NCBI GenBank assembly: GCA_036279295.1
Contig: DASUJK010000178.1
Location: forward strand, 1 to 22,317
From: DATEPR01 sp036279295
GTDB taxonomy: Bacteria > Actinomycetota > Actinomycetes > Mycobacteriales > Pseudonocardiaceae
Length of the DNA: 22,317 bases
Direction: 5' to 3'
Shown: positions 1 to 7,212 of the stretch, piece by piece
How positions within the stretch are numbered: the stretch's first letter is position 1
Layout: every line of letters begins with the position of its first letter
The notes under the pieces: model-generated
Seen by the model: the letters and a program-made list of their open reading frames with translations, nothing else
Database searches by the model: none
What the model was told of the DNA's origin: nothing
Translations under genes and position numbers: made by a program

Positions 1-1242
1 GGTGACGCCCAGCGGCTGGACGCCGTAGAGCAGCCACACCGGACACCGGGGCGAACAGGGCGTGACCCGCAGCTCGTCATGTAGGCGGTCCGTGTGCCGC
101 CGCTGGACATCGGTAGTCGGTTCCACGACCTCACCTATCGATTTCGTGAGGTATTTGGTCAGATAGCCGATGTGCCGGCCGGCTTCCTCCGAGCCGCCGA
201 GGATGCCCTTGGAGTGCACCTGTCGCCCGAACGTGACCACGTGGGCGGGCTTGTCGGCTTGGTCCACGGCATCAGCCCAGGCCGTGAGTGGTTGGCGGGT
301 GTCGGGGTCCACGAACGACCGCGAACGCGGCTCCCAGACCGGCAGCGTGTCCCCGCCGTAGACGAGTTCGTCGTGCGCCGGCCACCACACCTGGTGATAC
401 GTCGCGACCGTGACCTGCCGGATCACCTCATGCGGGATCGACCCGCGTAGCGCGGCATGCAGGTGCGGAGCCGCCCGCCGTTGCGGTTCCACGGTGGCGA
501 AGTACTGCACGTCCCACCCGACGACCCGCCGTAGGTTCTGCCACCACCGATCCACCAGCGAGGAGAAGTGCACCGCATCCCGAGCGGCACGCCGGTAGTC
601 GTAGCGGTCCGGATCGACCGGTGTCCCGTCATCACGTACCCGCCCATAGCTGTCACAGGTGAGCGTGATGAACATGGAGGGTCGAAAGCGGCCCGCGAAC
701 TCCTGCCCCACAGTGGCCTTGGTGACGTGTCGGGTCGGCAGGTTCGGCGCGTCCTGCCGACGCTTGGTGGACCGTTTCGCCGGTCTGTTCACGGGCAGGT
801 CCGGGGAGGGCAACCGACCCCGCACACCGAGTTGCCGAAGTTCCTCGTCGGCTTCGTGGATGGCCTCGCGTAGTTCCTCAGCGTCGCCGGCCTGCCCAGC
901 GTTGACGGCCACCCGGTACAGCGCGACCAAGTCGGCCCGGACCGCCAACTGTTGGGTCTGCTCCTCGGTCGGCTCGTCCCGCTCGAACACCGGTTCATCG
1001 GTCAGGTGCCAGCCCTCGCGACACTGGGCCATCCGCAGCGCCCGAGCCTTTCGGGCACACGGCCCGCACACCGACTCCACCGTCGATCCGCACGGCATTG
1101 GCACGTACCGCAGCTCGCCGCTGTCCGGGTCGCCGACCTCCATCGTGAAGGGGCGAACACACACGCCGTGTTGCTCGGCCAGGGCGGTGACGACGTCGGC
1201 GGCCAGCGGTTGGCGCATCCGTTCTGCTCGGGTGCCGTTCAT
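1..1242 (-). CDS. repSA: RepSA-type rolling-circle replication initiator of an AICE (3' end beyond window)
   Basis: This is the probable replication initiator of the integrated element. It would nick the origin and start rolling-circle replication after excision. The frame is open from ATG 1242 to position 1, giving 414 codons without a stop, so the C-terminus lies outside the window. Visible motifs fit an HUH endonuclease: FITLT at residues 191-195 (motif 1), HLH at 260-262 (the His-hydrophobe-His metal site) and YLTKY at 360-364 (candidate catalytic tyrosines). An N-terminal cysteine cluster (C51, C59, C62, C74) could bind zinc. The start overlaps the stop of the upstream translocase gene in ATGA (1239-1242), so translation is probably coupled. 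The RepSA name rests on motifs and on the usual AICE partnership of Rep with a TraSA translocase. The family is fairly sure; the exact class is inferred. Confidence 0.88.
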   Translation of the reverse strand, partial: MNGTRAERMRQPLAADVVTALAEQHGVCVRPFTMEVGDPDSGELRYVPMPCGSTVESVCGPCARKARALRMAQCREGWHLTDEPVFERDEPTEEQTQQLAVRADLVALYRVAVNAGQAGDAEELREAIHEADEELRQLGVRGRLPSPDLPVNRPAKRSTKRRQDAPNLPTRHVTKATVGQEFAGRFRPSMFITLTCDSYGRVRDDGTPVDPDRYDYRRAARDAVHFSSLVDRWWQNLRRVVGWDVQYFATVEPQRRAAPHLHAALRGSIPHEVIRQVTVATYHQVWWPAHDELVYGGDTLPVWEPRSRSFVDPDTRQPLTAWADAVDQADKPAHVVTFGRQVHSKGILGGSEEAGRHIGYLTKYLTKSIGEVVEPTTDVQRRHTDRLHDELRVTPCSPRCPVWLLYGVQPLGVT

Positions 1243-2774
1243 GCGGCCTCACCCCGCACGACAGGCAGTCGATGCACGGTGCCGCCCGCGACGAACGCCT
1301 CCAGTTCTTTGATGGCCTCGTCAGGCACCCAGCCAGCCCGCACCCGCAGGGGTTCGCGTACGCCTTCGCCAAACACGTAGCCGACGCCGGCTTCCGATTC
1401 GCCGATCCGGTTGGCCCAGGCCCCGCGCTCGTAGGCTTGATCGCCCAGGACCATTCCGACGTGTGATTTCGCCGCGACCCGTAGGCAGATCCGCCGGGGG
1501 AACAGATCTCGAACCGGGACGGTGTCCTTGGTCGGCTCCTGGACGTAACCCCGGACCGTGAACCCCAGCGCACGGCCTTGCGTAGTCAGCAGCGCGACCC
1601 GTTCGGTGATGGCTTCGCGGGTCTTGCGGTCGGTGTACTTGGTCAGCGCCCCGATCTCGTCAAATTCCACGATCTCCAACGGATGCTCGACGCTGATCGG
1701 CACGGACCGGACCCGGCCAGCGAACTCGGCCTTACGCGCGTCCATCGCGGCCACCAGTTCATCCAGGACGGTGAGCGCGTCCGTGCCGGTCACGGCGTAG
1801 CGGTGGAAGATCCGCCGTCCGTAGGCCAGTTCCATCCCCTTCGGGTCGATCCCGGACACCCGGACCAGGCCATCGCGGATAGCCGACGCGATCGAGACGA
1901 GCGGGCACCACATCACCGAGTTCTTCCCGGCACCGGTCGAGCCGGCCACCAGCGTGTGGCTACCGGCGAGGGACACGTGCCAGTCCTGGCCGTACTCGGT
2001 GCGCCCCGACCACACCCGCCGGATGTCCACCTCGCCTTCGGTGATCGGTCGGCAGGCCACCGGGTCGGCGAGCAGGTTGCGGCGTTGGAAGTCGATGGAC
2101 ACCACATGCGGCTTGATCTCCCGCACCTGACACCGAGCGACCTTGCGGGCCGAGGCCAACGCGCGGGTGGCCTCGTCGTATTCCTCCGGTTTCTGGCCGG
2201 GCACCAGGCGCACCCGTACCTCATCCCACGACGGCCCCGACCGCACGCCCAGCACCACGGGCAGACAAACCGCAGCGGCCTGCCGGTCCTGCCGGATCTT
2301 CTTGTGCCCGATCAGGTTCACGGTCACCACCAGCGGAAGCGCGTCGTCCCGAATGGACAGGCAGCAGGCGTGCAGCCAGGCCGGGAGGTTGCGGGTGTAG
2401 AGCGTCCAGCGCAGCCACCACGCGCGCAGATGACGCCAGGCGTAGCGATCGAAGGAGGGCAGGTCGATCAGCCGCCACACTGCCAGGGACACCGCGACGG
2501 AGCCGACGAGCACGACCAGGGAGATCCAGCCCAGCCAGTGCCACCATGCGCCCACGACGAGCACGGTGAGACTGGTGCGCCAGTGCGTGACCGCCTGTCG
2601 GAGCGACCAGGTCAAGGCTTTGATGAGCAGCCACAACGCGGCCAACACGACCAGCGCGGCGGCTGCTGCCTCGGCGACCTTGGCCAGGAGGTGACCCAGT
2701 TTGGCCAGCAGCCACACCAGGACACCCAGGCCCGCGCCGGCCAGGATCAGGACGCCGATCGAGTGTGCGGCCAT
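1239..2774 (-). CDS. traSA: FtsK/SpoIIIE-type DNA translocase (TraSA/TraB-like conjugation protein)
   Basis: A 511-residue membrane-bound ATPase, expected to move double-stranded element DNA between mycelial cells; AICEs use one such translocase instead of a type IV system. The N-terminal ~100 residues hold hydrophobic stretches (about 6-26, 38-55 and 70-100). The motor domain carries a Walker A loop GSTGAGKNS at 278-286 and Walker B IVEFDEIG at 368-375. The residue after the P-loop lysine is Asn where most ATPases have Ser or Thr. From memory, related AICE translocases also vary here (often Gly), so this need not mean inactivity. Its ATG shares one base with the stop of the upstream zinc-ribbon gene (TGATG), and its own stop overlaps the repSA start, which makes a three-gene operon. 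No C-terminal gamma domain is obvious by eye. Confidence 0.9.
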   Translation of the reverse strand: MAAHSIGVLILAGAGLGVLVWLLAKLGHLLAKVAEAAAAALVVLAALWLLIKALTWSLRQAVTHWRTSLTVLVVGAWWHWLGWISLVVLVGSVAVSLAVWRLIDLPSFDRYAWRHLRAWWLRWTLYTRNLPAWLHACCLSIRDDALPLVVTVNLIGHKKIRQDRQAAAVCLPVVLGVRSGPSWDEVRVRLVPGQKPEEYDEATRALASARKVARCQVREIKPHVVSIDFQRRNLLADPVACRPITEGEVDIRRVWSGRTEYGQDWHVSLAGSHTLVAGSTGAGKNSVMWCPLVSIASAIRDGLVRVSGIDPKGMELAYGRRIFHRYAVTGTDALTVLDELVAAMDARKAEFAGRVRSVPISVEHPLEIVEFDEIGALTKYTDRKTREAITERVALLTTQGRALGFTVRGYVQEPTKDTVPVRDLFPRRICLRVAAKSHVGMVLGDQAYERGAWANRIGESEAGVGYVFGEGVREPLRVRAGWVPDEAIKELEAFVAGGTVHRLPVVRGEAA

Positions 2775-2971
2775 CAGAGGTCACCACCGATCAGCACGGT
2801 GACGGTCACGACGAACACCAGCGGAAGGGCGTTCTGGCAGCGGTCGCAGACGATCGAGTGTGGTGCGAACGTGCCGAACCGTTGGCAGCGTGGGCACTTG
2901 TGCCCGTTGCGTCGTGCAGGTGTGCTCGGTTGGGGGGTTGCGGAATTGCTGTGGTTGTTGGGTATGCTCAT
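2774..2971 (-). CDS. Small zinc-ribbon membrane peptide in the tra operon
   Basis: A 65-residue protein with a low-complexity polar N-terminus, two CxxC knuckles (CPRC and CDRC, about 17 residues apart) and a hydrophobic C-terminal segment rich in Val, Leu and Ile (about residues 48-62). This reads as a zinc ribbon followed by one membrane segment. The stop overlaps the translocase start by one base (TGATG), so the two are very likely translated together. That arrangement suggests a membrane partner or assembly factor of the translocase, which is inference only. I do not recognise a named family. A second frame starting at 2981 overlaps it but lacks the cysteine pattern, so this frame is preferred. 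Confidence 0.7.
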   Translation of the reverse strand: MSIPNNHSNSATPQPSTPARRNGHKCPRCQRFGTFAPHSIVCDRCQNALPLVFVVTVTVLIGGDL

Positions 2972-2994
2972 TGTTGTTCACTTTCTGGTGGACA

Positions 2995-3041
2995 GCGCAG
3001 AAGCGGAATCAGGTTGGTAGCCAAGGAATCCGCTTCTGCGC
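2995..3041. repeat. 13-bp inverted repeat upstream of the tra-rep operon
   Basis: GCGCAGAAGCGGA (2995-3007) and its exact complement (3029-3041) flank a 21-base spacer. The repeat lies in the 173-base gap between the XRE gene and the zinc-ribbon gene, followed by the palindrome CCTAGG (3041-3046). It could be an operator for the element's regulator, a hairpin ending the upstream operon, or a cis-acting transfer or replication site. No U-tract is present on either strand, which weakens the terminator reading. Confidence 0.6.
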
Positions 3042-3144
3042 CTAGGTGCACCGTTCCGCGTGTGCGGACAGGTTTCATCGCCACATGAACAAAAGTCGGC
3101 CATGTGTCTCGTCTACAGTGGATATTCAGTTCTCGTCGGACTGG

Positions 3145-3582
3145 TCAGCGTCGTGTTGTGCCGCCTCTCCGTTTGTCGTCCTTGGGTGACCAGATCACGG
3201 CGGGCGCCGCGAGCAGCCCGCCCGGTTGATCAGTCCACGGGAACCCGCCCATGGGGAACGCTTCGTTCTCCACCGCCTGGAACAGGTCCGAAGGCCGCAG
3301 GGCGAGCAGGTTGCACAGTTCGAGCACCCGCTCCAAGTACGGCGAGCGCTTCATGTTTTCCAGCCGGGACAGCACTGGAGATGTCACACCCGCGAGGGTG
3401 GCCAACTCGGCGAGGCTGAACTGCTGGTTGATGCGAGCGCGCCGCAACAGCATGCCGGTCGCCGACATCATCGCCGTCACACTGTCGATCTGCGGATACC
3501 CCGGGACCGGATCAGCGAGTACCCGCGCACTGGCCTCCGACAGCGACACCGAGGGCTTACGACTGCCCATCGCCCTCACCAC
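3145..3582 (-). CDS. XRE-family helix-turn-helix transcriptional regulator
   Basis: A roughly 145-residue DNA-binding protein. Residues about 45-98 form a Cro/C1-type helix-turn-helix (LLRRARINQQFSLAELATLA, then GVTSPVLSRLE), with a proline-rich tail. It is the last gene of the pra operon and sits just before the inverted repeat and the tra-rep genes, so it is a good candidate repressor of transfer and replication, by analogy with KorSA in pSAM2 (a different protein family). The start is uncertain: GTG 3582, GTG 3579 and ATG 3570 are all in frame, and every choice overlaps the end of the preceding gene. Confidence 0.8.
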   Translation of the reverse strand: MVRAMGSRKPSVSLSEASARVLADPVPGYPQIDSVTAMMSATGMLLRRARINQQFSLAELATLAGVTSPVLSRLENMKRSPYLERVLELCNLLALRPSDLFQAVENEAFPMGGFPWTDQPGGLLAAPAVIWSPKDDKRRGGTTRR

Positions 3583-3817
3583 CCTGCTCGGTCAACAAGC
3601 GGAGCGCATCTTGCGCCTGGCCGGCCAGATACAGCGCCTCGTGGTAGTGATCCGGGTCGATGTTCGTCACGCGCCGGTACCACTCAGCGGCCTGCCGGTA
3701 GTAGGCCATCCACGCCGACACCGACGCGTCACGCCCAGGCCACTGGCGACGCAACCGTTCCTCGGCCGCCCGCAACGTCAACGGACCCGCCATCACCGGA
3801 ACCGAACCAGTCACCAT
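3557..3817 (-). CDS. Small AMED_5909-like AICE protein
   Basis: An 86-residue soluble protein. It has a PLTLRAAEERL start to the conserved part, then a Trp/Tyr-rich centre (WMAYYRQAAEWYRRV) and a DPDHYHEALYLAG motif. This layout matches my recollection of the AMED_5909 family, small proteins of unknown function found in Pseudonocardiaceae integrative elements. The start overlaps the previous gene by 7 bases and the end overlaps the XRE gene, so it belongs to the same polycistron. No catalytic motif or membrane segment is visible. The family name is from memory and unchecked. Confidence 0.65.
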   Translation of the reverse strand: MVTGSVPVMAGPLTLRAAEERLRRQWPGRDASVSAWMAYYRQAAEWYRRVTNIDPDHYHEALYLAGQAQDALRLLTEQGGEGDGQS

Positions 3818-4113
3818 GTCCCTGCCCCCGATGCTGCTGGCCCGGCGTCGATCGCGCGATGCGCGCCGCTAGGACGGCCCTCGTCTGTCGGGTCCAAGTC
3901 GGTCGCAACGCGCATCGCTGCACGTGCGAGCTCGCGCAGGAACTGGGCCATCACGAACGGGCCGGTCGGGAACGGCGGCACGGTCAGGACCAGGTTGACC
4001 GGGTCCAGGAACACGGCCAGTACCGGTTCCCCGGCCGGGCCTTCCTGTGCGCCGGCAGCTGCCCGTGGCCCAGGCCAGCACCACATGCTGACCGGCACCT
4101 CAACGCTGGTCAC
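3811..4113 (-). CDS. Hypothetical AICE protein (100 aa)
   Basis: A 100-residue protein starting at GTG 4113. It has a hydrophobic-aromatic middle section (about residues 29-56) containing VPPFPTGPFVMAQFLRELAR, and a Gly/Ala/Pro-rich tail. I do not recognise it. It is supported by its place in the operon: it overlaps the preceding 77-aa gene by 14 bases and the following gene by 7. The hydrophobic stretch looks too broken by prolines to be a clear membrane helix. Confidence 0.55.
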   Translation of the reverse strand: MTSVEVPVSMWCWPGPRAAAGAQEGPAGEPVLAVFLDPVNLVLTVPPFPTGPFVMAQFLRELARAAMRVATDLDPTDEGRPSGAHRAIDAGPAASGAGTW

Positions 4114-4333
4114 GGCGTGTACCTCCCTCGGCTGTCTCCAAGTCCGCTCGGCCCGACGCGATCGCCTCGGTCAGTCGGCCCAGCGCAGCGCGGTCGATGA
4201 CCAACGTGACCGGGAACGCTCGCCCGAACCGGACCTCGATACGGTCGGCGAAGGGCAACGCCTTGGCCTGGATCGGCAAGCTGTCGGTGATGTGGATCTG
4301 AACCACGTCCCGGGTACCGGATGCCCCGCCCAT
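4100..4333 (-). CDS. Hypothetical AICE protein (77 aa) coupled to pra
   Basis: A 77-residue protein beginning at ATG 4333, with alternating hydrophobic segments (VVQIHITDSLP, RIEVRFGRAFPVTLVIDRAAL) that suggest a small beta-sheet fold. I do not recognise the family. The start was chosen because ATG 4331-4333 shares one base with the stop of the pra-like gene (TGATG), a typical coupling arrangement. The open frame continues upstream on this strand only as a shadow of pra and the intergenic region. It probably acts with Pra or in the same regulon. Confidence 0.6.
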   Translation of the reverse strand: MGGASGTRDVVQIHITDSLPIQAKALPFADRIEVRFGRAFPVTLVIDRAALGRLTEAIASGRADLETAEGGTRRDQR

Positions 4334-4755
4334 CACGCGGCCTTGGTGGCGTCGGCCGTGGTTTGCCGGCTGGACTTCGCGCCTGCCGGTGCGCGCATCG
4401 CGGCCGCCCGGAAGCTGTAGGCGACGCGACCCTTGTTGTTGGCGTAGGGCGTCACGGTCAAGCCATCGAACTCGGCCGGTGCATAGGGGAACCCGGGTGT
4501 CTTCGCCGGGGGCACCGGCTGTTGGGGTGCGGCGATCTTCACCTTGAACTCGGCGCCGAACCGGGCGGCCTCCTCGTTCGCGTCCAGCGCGCGGACGACC
4601 CACACGAGCTGGTTGGTCTCGCGGTCCCGCTCTTGGCGCTTGGGTGCGTTGCGGTCCTCCTGGAACTCCAGGGCCGGCTCGACGCCGAGGATGAACACGC
4701 CGTCCGGGAACACCGCCGCGAACTCGACGGCGAACCGCGTTGGGATCATGGGCAT
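4333..4755 (-). CDS. pra: Pra-like activator of plasmid replication, integration and excision
   Basis: A 140-residue protein starting at ATG 4755, where AGGAGG (minus strand, 4765-4770) lies 9 bases upstream. Recognisable stretches are RFAVEFAAVFPDGVFILG near the N-terminus, a middle VWVVRALDANEEAARF, and FPYAPAEFDGLTVTPYANNK followed by GRVAYSFRAAAMRAP. This matches my recollection of the Pra family, which in pSAM2 activates the replication, integration and excision genes and so switches the element from the integrated to the mobile state. It heads the leftward operon and is divergent from the XRE/DUF5919-Nudix pair, so the intervening 161 bases are a likely control region. The assignment comes from memory of the family and was not searched. 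Confidence 0.75.
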   Translation of the reverse strand: MPMIPTRFAVEFAAVFPDGVFILGVEPALEFQEDRNAPKRQERDRETNQLVWVVRALDANEEAARFGAEFKVKIAAPQQPVPPAKTPGFPYAPAEFDGLTVTPYANNKGRVAYSFRAAAMRAPAGAKSSRQTTADATKAA

Positions 4756-4852
4756 GGCCGTTGGCCTCCTGTTTGCTCTGGTCACCGGGTCGCACCCGGC
4801 CTCTTACAACAACCAGAATCGGCCAAAACGAGGGACGGCCACACCGCGTGGC

Positions 4853-4881
4853 GGGACATCTACGGACGTCCTTGCTACAGT
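4853..4881 (+). promoter_or_regulatory. Candidate promoter with palindromic operator for the XRE/DUF5919-Nudix operon
   Basis: GGGACA (4853-4858) and TACAGT (4876-4881) are 17 bases apart and resemble -35 and -10 boxes. The 8-bp palindrome GGACGTCC (4864-4871) lies between them, where a repressor could block polymerase. The site is in the divergent gap between pra and the plus-strand regulator. CTACAGT also occurs at 3113-3119 in the other control gap. Assigned by eye only. Confidence 0.35.
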
Positions 4882-4916
4882 CGAGAAGTCCCTTAGCGTC
4901 CCGGAGAGGTGCGACG

Positions 4917-5660
4917 ATGCCCAACGAACGACTACGTGACGCACTGCTCCGCAACGGCCTAACGCCCGAACATGTGGCCCGAGCCGTCAAGGTCGACCCG
5001 AAGACGGTCGAGCGCTGGATCACGAAGGGACGTGCCCCGTACCCGAAGTACCGGCACGCCATCGCGGCGCTGGTGAAGGAAAACGAGAACTACCTGTGGC
5101 CCGAGGCTGTGTCAGCCGAGCGCGTGACCGAGGTGGCCGGTTCCGAGGTGGTCAAGGTCTACCCGCACCGCAACTCGATCCCCGCCGAACTGTGGGACCG
5201 ACTCATCGACAGCGCCACGGAGCACGTCGACGTGCTGATTCATTCCGGCCTGTTCCTGGTCGAGCGGCCAACATTCGTCCGGGTCATGGCGGACAAGGCC
5301 GCGAACGGGGCCAACATCCGGTTCCTGTTCGGCGACCCGGCCAGCAAGGAAGTCGCGACCCGCAGCGAGGAAGAACAGCTCGGCAAGACCACGCTCGGTT
5401 CCCGCATCAACAACGCCCTGGCCTTCTACCGGCCGTTGCGCGAGGTAGACGGTGTCGACATGCGGTTCCACCGGACGACGCTGTACAACTCGATCTTCCG
5501 ATTCGACGACGAGATGGTCGTCAACACCCATGTGTACGGGTTCCAGGGAGCCCACGCGCCGGCCTTGCACCTGCGGAGGCTGTCAGCAGGCGACCTGTTC
5601 GACACCTACGCTGAGAGCTTCGAGACGGTGTGGGGGCTGAGCAAGCCAGCGACGTTCTAG
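4917..5660 (+). CDS. HTH regulator with C-terminal DUF5919-like domain
   Basis: A 247-residue protein with an N-terminal helix-turn-helix (about residues 8-37, including HVARAVKVDPKTVERWITKG) and a long C-terminal domain. The C-terminal part contains HSGLFLVERPTFVRVMADKA, FLFGDPAS and HRTTLYNSIFRFDDEMVVNT. I recognise this as the DUF5919-type region often attached to actinobacterial XRE regulators. The last motif resembles the second half of a phospholipase-D-like fold but has no HKD triad, so I infer a ligand or nucleotide sensor rather than an enzyme. GGAGAGG just upstream supports ATG 4917. The stop codon lies next to the AGGAGG of the following Nudix gene, so the two form an operon. Confidence 0.8.
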   Translation: MPNERLRDALLRNGLTPEHVARAVKVDPKTVERWITKGRAPYPKYRHAIAALVKENENYLWPEAVSAERVTEVAGSEVVKVYPHRNSIPAELWDRLIDSATEHVDVLIHSGLFLVERPTFVRVMADKAANGANIRFLFGDPASKEVATRSEEEQLGKTTLGSRINNALAFYRPLREVDGVDMRFHRTTLYNSIFRFDDEMVVNTHVYGFQGAHAPALHLRRLSAGDLFDTYAESFETVWGLSKPATF

Positions 5661-5668
5661 GAGGCGGC

Positions 5669-6139
5669 ATGACCAGGGTCGACTATCTCAACGACCCCAA
5701 CGCACCGAAGGCAAACAGCATCGCGGTAGCCGTGAGCGCGTTCATCCAGGACGACGAAGGCCGCATCCTAATGATCCGCCGAACCGACAACGACCTGTAC
5801 TCAATCCCAGGCGGCCAGGTCGAGCCCGGCGAGACACTGACACAGGCCGCAGTGCGCGAGACCAAGGAAGAAACCGGTATAGATATCGAGGTCACCGGCC
5901 TGATAGGCCTCTACTCTAACCCCAACCACGTCATAGCCTACGATGACGGCGAAGTGCGCCAGGAGTTCTCTATCTGCTTTCGAGCGGAACCAGTCGGCGG
6001 CGAACTTCAGCAGAGCGAGGAATCCAGCGAGGCCTTCTGGATCCGCTACGACGATCTACCAGTACACAATATTCACGAGTCGATCCGATTTCGTATCCAA
6101 CACGGTATCTCGCCTAACGCGCAACCACACTACGATTAA
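5669..6139 (+). CDS. Nudix hydrolase, candidate Pif-type AICE immunity factor
   Basis: A 156-residue Nudix protein. The Nudix box is complete at about residues 49-71: G, five residues, E, seven residues, REU, then EExGU, visible as GQVEPGETLTQAAVRE followed by TKEETGI. The enzyme should hydrolyse a nucleoside diphosphate linked to another group; the substrate cannot be read from sequence. In pSAM2 the gene pif, whose product has a Nudix motif, prevents redundant transfer into cells that already carry the element. A Nudix gene in this position is therefore a good candidate for the same role, as inference. AGGAGG (5659-5664) precedes ATG 5669 and overlaps the previous stop. Its TAA overlaps the stop of the converging DUF4062 gene within TTAA (6136-6139). 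Confidence 0.85.
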   Translation: MTRVDYLNDPNAPKANSIAVAVSAFIQDDEGRILMIRRTDNDLYSIPGGQVEPGETLTQAAVRETKEETGIDIEVTGLIGLYSNPNHVIAYDDGEVRQEFSICFRAEPVGGELQQSEESSEAFWIRYDDLPVHNIHESIRFRIQHGISPNAQPHYD

Positions 6140-7212
6140 ACTGATGGCGAATTCGATTCACGACGAATTGCACGCAGGACCATCATTCGGTCGCGGCCAG
6201 ATTCGGTAAGTCGCCAATACTTCTGCGAATTGTTGACGGGCCTCTTCTTCGCGCCGTGACTGATCAGACCCAGCGCAAACAATTGAATAATGACATCCTT
6301 CAGTGATTCCGATTCGACAGAAATTTCAATATCCCCGCCGAAGCCCTCTGGAAATTGATCATTGTTAAAATCTACCATAGCATTGACTGCGATTGCCCGC
6401 AGATCGGTGGAAATCACCTTTTCTGACGCCTCATCTAGCAGAGATGGGCCGACATGGGCGACGATCGTGTTCCAGGCAACAGGAACCACCATGAACGCAT
6501 TGTAACTCGGCCGTACATATATTGGCTCTTCTCGGTCCACCTCCTTGTAGTATTTCATCGTCACTTGCAAATTGTAGATGTCAGCCCCGTCCGCGAGGCC
6601 TTCCGGAACGGCAATCTGCGGCCCCCTACGCGCCGCATCAAGCTGTTGAGTGAGATCGCTTACCTTGGCACGCAGCTCAGCAACGTCACGTTCCATTTCG
6701 GGCGTCATGGCATGGCTAGCTCGTACCCAACCCTCTGCAGGATTCGACTTGCGTATCTTGATCAAAGACTTCGCGACCGCACCGTCCAAATCTTGCGGAC
6801 TGGTCCAGTACTTGACAATTCTTTGCTCGGCTTTGGCCCGAAAGGAGTCGAGCTTAGCCCGAACATCGGCGTCGATTTCTGACTTTTCTACAGCGATCGA
6901 TCCCGGCTTTCCATGAAGAAACGCCATTATCGGCTTCCCGATCGTGGCTGCGTAATCGAATTCTTTCTCTGTATAGCTAAGTTCACTCTCGGAATCAACA
7001 GAGCCGTAGCGACCACCAATAATTAGGAGATAATAGTCCGAGTCCTCGATAACGCCTCGAATCAGGCTCCATTTGTCACTGTCAGATGCAGGAAATAGTT
7101 CCATACCAGCAGGGATACAGTCTGCTTCCAGGAGCCCTTGAATAACCGCCTGCCGCTCTTCACGCAAGTCCAAATAGGTCGAACTGACAAATACCTGCTC
7201 ACGCCGTTCCAA
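6136..7212 (-). CDS. DUF4062-domain protein with coiled coil and C-terminal winged-helix-like region (AICE cargo)
   Basis: About 358 residues. The N-terminal ~90 residues are a clear DUF4062 domain: QVFVSSTYLDLREERQAV, then GMELFP, DSDYYLLIIGGRYGSV and SYTEKEFDYA. This domain is known as an N-terminal module in NTPase/WD-repeat signalling proteins, for example human NWD1 and TEP1. A short coiled coil follows (MERDVAELRAKVSDLTQQLD), then an unrecognised region. The C-terminus (KYWRLTESGRDRMMVLRAI) looks like a winged helix. No NTPase motif is present. TTG 7212 is preferred because the family begins at this point and GGGGGGA lies 8 bases upstream; ATG 7260 is the longer alternative with no ribosome site. 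The gene is clearly lower in GC than its neighbours (43% over 6361-6420), suggesting recent transfer. Function is unknown; a defence or exclusion role is inference. Confidence 0.8.
   Translation of the reverse strand: MERREQVFVSSTYLDLREERQAVIQGLLEADCIPAGMELFPASDSDKWSLIRGVIEDSDYYLLIIGGRYGSVDSESELSYTEKEFDYAATIGKPIMAFLHGKPGSIAVEKSEIDADVRAKLDSFRAKAEQRIVKYWTSPQDLDGAVAKSLIKIRKSNPAEGWVRASHAMTPEMERDVAELRAKVSDLTQQLDAARRGPQIAVPEGLADGADIYNLQVTMKYYKEVDREEPIYVRPSYNAFMVVPVAWNTIVAHVGPSLLDEASEKVISTDLRAIAVNAMVDFNNDQFPEGFGGDIEISVESESLKDVIIQLFALGLISHGAKKRPVNNSQKYWRLTESGRDRMMVLRAIRRESNSPSV

Noticed and set aside
2781..2981. Alternative 66-codon frame overlapping the zinc-ribbon gene
   Set aside because: It lacks the paired CxxC motifs and the membrane segment, and does not give the one-base overlap with the translocase start.
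1578..3020. 480-codon open frame on the plus strand
   Set aside because: It is antisense to the FtsK-like gene and runs across the zinc-ribbon gene; Pro/His/Arg-rich with no domain.
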